This document shows positions 59,258 to 64,000 of a stretch of 64,000 nucleotides of DNA, in pieces. A model generated the notes under the pieces. That model saw only the letters and a list, made by a program, of their open reading frames with translations, had not been told where the DNA came from and ran no database searches. The stretch lies in assembly GCA_944326695.1 (NCBI GenBank), contig CALVEZ010000014.1:1-64000 (forward strand), written 5' to 3'. Numbering within the stretch: the stretch's first letter is position 1; each line of letters starts with the position of its first letter. The DNA comes from Candidatus Bilophila faecipullorum (GTDB lineage Bacteria > Desulfobacterota > Desulfovibrionia > Desulfovibrionales > Desulfovibrionaceae). A program made the position numbers and the translations under genes.

Positions 59258-59768
59258 ATTCGGGCGGCAAAACGCCGTGCATCCGCAGATAGGCGGCGTA
59301 GCACCGGGCCACGGGCGAATCGGGGCGCATATCCTCAAGATGGCCGCCGAGGTCGCCGGGACGCGGCGGCGCGGGCCGGACGCGCTCGGCGGGCTGGATG
59401 TCCGGCGGGCGGTCGAGCGGCCTGTCGCCCATGACGAGGCGCAACTCCACCTTGGCGAAGGCGGGGGCATCCATGAAGGCGTTGACCCGCTCCAGTATCT
59501 CCGGGGTCATGAAGGAGAGTTCCTGAAGGGCGAGGTTGTCCTCCCCGCCCACGATGAGAATATCGTTGCGCGCCCCGAGCGGCCACGCCAGCGGCGCGAT
59601 CTCCGGCCCCATGACCATTTCCCAGTTCTGCCAGAGCCGCACCTGCATGAGCTTTTCGCCGTTCCCCAGCGCAGACAATACGGATTCCAGCTTCCCGCGC
59701 ACGGGAAGCATATCGTTCGTCCGCTTGTCCTTGTCACGGCCCTGCGGTATGCGGTAGGTATAGCTCAT
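59256..59768 (-). CDS. DciA-like protein (DUF721)
   Basis: 170 residues. The central part LMQVRLWQNWEMVMGPEIA...LIVGGEDNLALQELSFM is typical of DUF721, the family of DciA, which loads the replicative helicase in bacteria lacking DnaC. The C-terminal part is Pro-rich and variable. The ATG at 59768 is chosen because the family begins shortly after; the 45 residues that the open frame adds upstream look non-coding. Confidence 0.8.
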   Translation of the reverse strand: MSYTYRIPQGRDKDKRTNDMLPVRGKLESVLSALGNGEKLMQVRLWQNWEMVMGPEIAPLAWPLGARNDILIVGGEDNLALQELSFMTPEILERVNAFMDAPAFAKVELRLVMGDRPLDRPPDIQPAERVRPAPPRPGDLGGHLEDMRPDSPVARCYAAYLRMHGVLPPE

Positions 59769-60177
59769 GGTTTCCCGCCTGTTCTCATAAAAGGAAAAGT
59801 TTTCGGGCGGGACGTTGCCGCCCTTCCTCGGGAACTCTGCGGAGAGGATTGGCCACAACCTTTCACAGCCGACAGCCTTTACCCCCACAATCAAAGACGC
59901 CATAGCGCTCTTGAACAGAAGCGCGCCCTTGCTTCACGCACTATCCCTTGCAGCCATGTGGAAAAAGCCGCCCGAACAGGAAACGCCGTCGGCTACGGGC
60001 CCCGGTGAGGGGCTCCTCGTCCTTACACGGATGGAGCGCCTCGGCCATAAAAAAGGAAAGAACGTGGCCCGCTCCCAGAGCCATCCTCCGGCGAAGGAGA
60101 GGAAGCGGAAGGGCCACCGCTCCTTGCGGGCCACGCGGCGGGCAAGGCGGCCCCTTCGGAAGGGCCGCCCGTTCACT
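59769..60177. other. Intergenic region between argB and the DciA-like gene
   Basis: It contains a GC hairpin at 60146-60169 (GGCGGCC..CCTT/AAGGGCCGCC, one bulge) 9 nt after the argB stop, probably its 3' end. No supported gene. Confidence 0.5.
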
Positions 60178-61062
60178 CTAGCGTTCCTCGCCCACGATTT
60201 CGGTCCCGACGCCCTGATCGGTGAGCAGTTCCAGAAGCACGCAGTTTTCCACGCGCCCGTCCACGATGACCACCTTTTCGACGCCCTGTTCCAACGCATC
60301 GACGCAACAGTTGAGCTTGGGGATCATGCCGCCGCTGACCGTGCCGCTCTCGAAAAGGCCGGGCACGTCTTCCACGCGGATGGACGGGATAAGCGCGCCC
60401 TCGGTGTCGAGCACCCCGGCCACGTCCGTCAGCATGAGCAGACGGCGGGCGCGCAGGGCACCGGCCACGGCCCCGGCCACGGCGTCGGCGTTGATGTTGT
60501 AGGTATGCCCTTCCTCGTCAACGCCCACCGGCGCGATGACCGGGACAAAGCCGTCCTTCATCAGCGAAAAGAGGAGCGACGTCTCCACGCGGGTCACGCG
60601 GCCCACGTTGCCGAGATCGATGATTTCCGGGGGCTGGTTTTCTCGGGCAACGACCATCGCCTTCTTTTCGGCGTGCAAAAGCATCCCGTCCTTGCCCGAA
60701 AGACCCACGGCCCGCGCCCCGGACTGGTTGATGAGGTTGACGATGCTCTTGTTCACCGAGCCCACCAGCACCATTTCCACCACGTTCATGGTGGCGTCGT
60801 CGGTAACGCGAAGCCCTTCCCGGAACTCCGAACGGATTTCCAGCTTTTCCAACATGCTGCCGATCTGCGGGCCGCCGCCGTGCACGACCACGGGGTGGAT
60901 GCCCACCAGTTTGAGCAGGGCGATGTTGCGGGCGAAAGCCGCCTTGAGCGCCTCGTCCTTCATGGCGTGGCCGCCGTACTTGACGACCACGGTTTCGCCG
61001 TGGAACTTGCGCAGATAGGGCAAGCTTTCGATAAGAACCTGAGATTGCAGCTTCGCGTCCAT
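60178..61062 (-). CDS. argB: Acetylglutamate kinase
   Basis: 294 residues. It phosphorylates N-acetylglutamate in arginine synthesis. Motifs: [29 protein letters not shown] and the end region [25 protein letters not shown] lies 8 nt before the ATG. It starts 17 nt after hslU and is likely read from the same transcript. Confidence 0.95.
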   Translation of the reverse strand: MDAKLQSQVLIESLPYLRKFHGETVVVKYGGHAMKDEALKAAFARNIALLKLVGIHPVVVHGGGPQIGSMLEKLEIRSEFREGLRVTDDATMNVVEMVLVGSVNKSIVNLINQSGARAVGLSGKDGMLLHAEKKAMVVARENQPPEIIDLGNVGRVTRVETSLLFSLMKDGFVPVIAPVGVDEEGHTYNINADAVAGAVAGALRARRLLMLTDVAGVLDTEGALIPSIRVEDVPGLFESGTVSGGMIPKLNCCVDALEQGVEKVVIVDGRVENCVLLELLTDQGVGTEIVGEER

Positions 61063-61079
61063 GCGACAGACTCCCCCGC

Positions 61080-62381
61080 TTACAGGATGAACCGGCTCAG
61101 TTCGGCGTCGGCGCGCACGTCGGCAAGCTGCGCGGCCACATGGTCGCGGTCCACAACCAGCGTGCTGCCCCGTTTTTCCGAGGCGTCGAACGAAATGTCG
61201 GCAAGAATTTTTTCCATAATGGTGTGCAGCCGCCGCGCCCCGATGTTTTCCGTGCGGCTGTTCACGTCCTCGGCAAAGGCCGCGATCTCGCGCAGCCCGT
61301 CGTCGGTGAACTCCACGCGCACGCCTTCGGTCTCCAGCATGGCCTCATACTGCCGGGTCAGGGCGTTGTGCGGCTCGGTGAGGATGCGGTAAAATTCCTC
61401 CTTGCCGAGCGGCTCCAGTTCCGCGCGCAGGGGAAAGCGCCCCTGCAATTCGGGGAAGAGATCGGAGGGCTTGGAGAGATGGAACGCGCCCGCAGCGATG
61501 AAGAGGATATGGTCGGTGTTCACAAGGCCGTACTTGGTGTTGACCGCGCTCCCTTCCACAATGGGCAGAAGGTCGCGCTGCACGCCCTCGCGGGAGATGT
61601 CGGCGGAACGCTGCTGTGAGCCGCTGGCGAGCTTGTCGATTTCGTCGATGAAGACGATGCCCATCTGTTCCACGCGCTCGCGGGCGAGATCGGTGATCTT
61701 GTCCTCGTCCACCAGCTTGGCGGACTCGTCCTCGATAAGGTGCCGCCACGCCGCGCCGACCTTCATCTTGCGGCGGTGGCTTTTCTGCGGAAAGAGCTTG
61801 CTGAACGCACCCTTCATCTGATCCCCGAACTGCTCCATGCCGGGCACGCCCATGATCCCGATGGGCTGGCTCTGCTCCTTCACCTCAACTTCGACTTCCC
61901 GGTCGTCGAGGAACCCCTGCCGGAAAAGCTCGCGCAGCTTTTCGCGGGTGTTCTCGCGGCCCTCGCCGGACGGCAGCAGCAGATCGAGGAGCCGCTCTTC
62001 AGCGGCGGCCTCGGCGCGGCCCTTGACCTTTTCGGCCTCCTCCGCGCGGACCAGATTGATTCCGATTTCCATGAGGTCGCGGATCATGGATTCCACGTCG
62101 CGGCCCACATAGCCCACCTCGGTGTACTTGGTGGCCTCCACCTTGATGAAGGGAGCCGAGCACAGCTTGGCGAGGCGGCGGGCGATCTCGGTCTTGCCCA
62201 CGCCCGTGGGCCCCATCATGATGATGTTGCGCGGCGCGACCTCGTTGCGCAGTTCGGGCGCGAGGCGCTGACGCCGCCAGCGGTTGCGCACCGCCACGGC
62301 CACCATGCGCTTGGCCTGTTCCTGCCCGATGATGTATTTGTCCAGTTCCGCGACGATCTCGCGGGGGGTCAATTCGCTCAT
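61080..62381 (-). CDS. hslU: ATPase subunit HslU of the HslUV protease
   Basis: 433 residues. An AAA+ unfoldase that feeds the HslV peptidase. Walker A is [13 protein letters not shown], Walker [11 protein letters not shown], and the N-terminal [22 protein letters not shown] is diagnostic. The intermediate I-domain (residues ~115-235) and the C-terminal tail [10 protein letters not shown], which inserts into HslV, are both intact, so a functional HslV is expected. hslV is not adjacent; upstream is livF. AAGGA lies 6 nt before the ATG. Confidence 0.96.
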   Translation of the reverse strand: MSELTPREIVAELDKYIIGQEQAKRMVAVAVRNRWRRQRLAPELRNEVAPRNIIMMGPTGVGKTEIARRLAKLCSAPFIKVEATKYTEVGYVGRDVESMIRDLMEIGINLVRAEEAEKVKGRAEAAAEERLLDLLLPSGEGRENTREKLRELFRQGFLDDREVEVEVKEQSQPIGIMGVPGMEQFGDQMKGAFSKLFPQKSHRRKMKVGAAWRHLIEDESAKLVDEDKITDLARERVEQMGIVFIDEIDKLASGSQQRSADISREGVQRDLLPIVEGSAVNTKYGLVNTDHILFIAAGAFHLSKPSDLFPELQGRFPLRAELEPLGKEEFYRILTEPHNALTRQYEAMLETEGVRVEFTDDGLREIAAFAEDVNSRTENIGARRLHTIMEKILADISFDASEKRGSTLVVDRDHVAAQLADVRADAELSRFIL

Positions 62382-62593
62382 GTGCGTTCCTTTTGCGAAG
62401 CCTCCCGGCGGGCGGCGCGGATGCTTCCCGCAATCGCGGGGCATCGGCGGTCTCAACGGCCTGCGGCGAGGAGCGGGCCCTTCCCACAACGTCCGCCGAG
62501 GGCGACGCCCTGCGGGAAATCAAGGGAAGGGAAACGGGCTGCCGGGAGAGGCCGCCTGCTTCACACGGGCTTCCTCCGTCCCTGCGGCTCGCG

Positions 62594-63301
62594 CTACGCG
62601 CCGAGATAGGCTTCCTGAATGCTCGGGTTGGCCAGAAGATGCTCGGCGGTGTCCTCCATGACGACGCGGCCAAGCTCCAGCACGTACCCCCGCGTCGCCA
62701 GCTTGAGGGCGGCACGGGCGTTCTGTTCCACAATAAGAATGGTCACGCCGGACTGGTTGATGGCACGGATCGTCTCGAAGATGGACTTCACGAGCAAAGG
62801 GGCGAGGCCGAGCGAAGGCTCGTCGAGCAGGAGCAGGCGGGGCTGCCCCATGAGCGCCCGCCCGATGGCCAGCATCTGCTGCTCGCCGCCGGACAAGGTG
62901 CCCGCAAGCTGATCCTTGCGCTCGTGCAGGCGGGGGAAGAGATCAAAAATCCATTCCAGCGTCTGCTCGGCCTTTTCCTTGTCCGCCACGGTGAACGCGC
63001 CCAGACGCAGATTCTCCAGCACGGAAAGCACGCCGAAAACCCGGCGGCCCTCCGGAGACTGCGTAAGGCCACGCCGCACCACCTCGTGGCTGGGCAGGGT
63101 ATGCAAATCCTCGCCCAGAAAACGAACCGCGCCGCCGGAAGCCCGCACTAGCCCGCTGATGGTCAACAGGGTGGTGGTCTTTCCGGCGCCATTCGCACCA
63201 AGAATACTCACGATTTCGCCTTCGTCAACGCGAAGGCTGACCCCGTGCAGGACTTCTTCCGTGCCGTAGCCGGCCTGAAGATTTTCGACTTCGAGAAACA
63301 T
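62594..63301 (-). CDS. livF: Branched-chain amino acid ABC transporter ATPase LivF
   Basis: 235 residues, the usual size of LivF. Walker A is GANGAGKTTTL, the signature GTLSGGEQQMLAIGRAL and Walker B LLLLDEPSLGLAP. It energises uptake of leucine-type amino acids or related compounds at the membrane. GGGAG lies 5 nt before the ATG. It follows livG by 125 nt. Confidence 0.94.
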   Translation of the reverse strand: MFLEVENLQAGYGTEEVLHGVSLRVDEGEIVSILGANGAGKTTTLLTISGLVRASGGAVRFLGEDLHTLPSHEVVRRGLTQSPEGRRVFGVLSVLENLRLGAFTVADKEKAEQTLEWIFDLFPRLHERKDQLAGTLSGGEQQMLAIGRALMGQPRLLLLDEPSLGLAPLLVKSIFETIRAINQSGVTILIVEQNARAALKLATRGYVLELGRVVMEDTAEHLLANPSIQEAYLGA

Positions 63302-63379
63302 CCGAACTCCCGGATCGTCATGTACTGACGAAGCAATCCCTCACGCGCTCCCGGGCCAAGGCTGCCGGAAGGGAAGGGG

Positions 63380-63420
63380 AAGAAGGGGAGAGGGCCTTCT
63401 CAAAAGCCCCCGCCCCGATT
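63380..63420 (-). repeat. Possible degenerate 3' hairpin element
   Basis: After the livG stop the minus strand reads a GGGGC-rich arm, a TTTTGAGAA centre and a pyrimidine-rich GCCC...CCCC arm followed by CTTCTTCCCC. It has the composition and position of the seven elements but a much poorer stem. Confidence 0.3.
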
Positions 63421-63426
63421 TCATTC

Positions 63427-64000
63427 TCAATCATCCTGCCCGAGGTAGGCTTCGATGACCTTCGGATCGCGGCGCACCACCTCGGGGGAGCCGCTGGCGA
63501 TGAGGGAACCGTACTCAAGGACGAGGAGCTTTTCGCAGACCTTCATGACCAGCCCCATATCGTGCTCGATGAGCAGCACCGTGACGCCCCGCTGCCGGAT
63601 GGCGTAGATGAGTTCGATGAGCACGGCCGTCTCGGGATCGTTCATGCTCCCGGCGGGCTCGTCCAGAATGATCAGCTTGGGATCGGACGCCAGCGCCCGG
63701 GCGATTTCAAGCAGCCGCTGGTTGCCGTAGGACAGGCTCCCGGCCTCCTCCGCGTAGCTCTCGGCAAGGCCGACGAACTCCAGTTCGTTCATGGCCCGCT
63801 CAAGGGCGGCCCGCTCTTCGCGGCGCTGGGCCGGAGTGTGGAACATGGAACTGATGATCCCGCTGTGCATCCGGCAGTGCCGCCCGGCAAGGACGTTCTC
63901 CACAAGGGGAAGCGTCGGGAAAAGGCGGATGGACTGGAAAGTCCGGGCGATGCCGAGGCTGACAATGGTATGCGGCTTCATGCCCTTGATGGACTGCCCC
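63427..64000 (-). CDS. livG: Branched-chain amino acid ABC transporter ATPase LivG, partial
   Basis: The C-terminal 190 or so residues; the start and Walker A lie beyond the right edge. Visible: GIARTFQSIRLFPTLPLVENV, the signature SLSYGNQRLLEIARAL and Walker B LIILDEPAGSMND. The LSYG form of the signature is normal for LivG. It works with LivF as the second ATPase of the transporter. Confidence 0.93.
   Translation of the reverse strand, partial: GQSIKGMKPHTIVSLGIARTFQSIRLFPTLPLVENVLAGRHCRMHSGIISSMFHTPAQRREERAALERAMNELEFVGLAESYAEEAGSLSYGNQRLLEIARALASDPKLIILDEPAGSMNDPETAVLIELIYAIRQRGVTVLLIEHDMGLVMKVCEKLLVLEYGSLIASGSPEVVRRDPKVIEAYLGQDD

Overview
The window looks like a chromosomal segment of a GC-rich Gram-negative bacterium of the Desulfovibrionaceae type. 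The strongest pointers are a major outer-membrane porin that resembles the Desulfovibrio homotrimeric porins, DctP/Q/M-type TRAP transport, a GC-rich genome with dense gene packing, and many housekeeping genes in an order I associate with that group. A gut genus such as Bilophila would fit, but the species cannot be settled from the sequence alone. I found no rRNA, tRNA, CRISPR array, prophage or insertion sequence.

Layout. 0-10.8 kb: a small Cys-rich protein, a bifunctional PFK-2/FBPase-2-like enzyme, a secreted phosphodiester glycosidase-like protein, metF overlapping a family 9 glycosyltransferase, an orphan eutJ, pyruvate kinase, folE2, nikR and a methyltransferase. 11.0-25.7 kb: the N-terminal third and the C-terminal two thirds of the lysine exporter LysO are two genes 13.7 kb apart. 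Between them lie methylglyoxal synthase and a carbohydrate or sugar-acid catabolic island: LacI regulator, phosphofructokinase, two-gene transketolase, hydroxyacid dehydrogenase, NAD-dependent epimerase/dehydrogenase and sugar isomerase on the minus strand, and a divergent TRAP transporter with two tandem binding proteins on the plus strand. Matching TTGACA/TAGAnT promoters, each followed by a TGAAAACGTATTC operator, face away from each other at 19.6 and 19.9 kb.

25.8-32.1 kb: a secreted protein of unknown function, a HisD-like protein, an EF-G, a second family 9 glycosyltransferase and a small XRE regulator. 32.5-41.1 kb: a minus-strand information-processing block (rsmA, HU, rpsU, yqeY, mutS2, dnaG, rpoD). 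41.5-51.9 kb: a divergent EF-G-like GTPase with an altered G3 motif, a DJ-1/PfpI protein, then rimP-nusA-ylxR-infB and ylxP-nrnA. rbfA is absent from its usual place. 52.0-64.0 kb: the porin, ftsY, adenine deaminase, thiE, a secreted protein, a DciA-like protein, argB, hslU without hslV beside it, and the livF/livG ATPases of a branched-chain amino acid ABC transporter; livG runs off the right end.

The most striking non-coding signal is a family of seven related elements of about 80-95 bp. Each lies 6-23 nt after a stop codon, always in the same orientation. Each has a 20-24 bp near-perfect hairpin without a U-tract, then a C-rich tract, then a conserved tail close to CAAAGACTTTCG. The arms differ between copies while pairing is kept. 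This and the LysO halves flanking a catabolic island are the best leads in the window.
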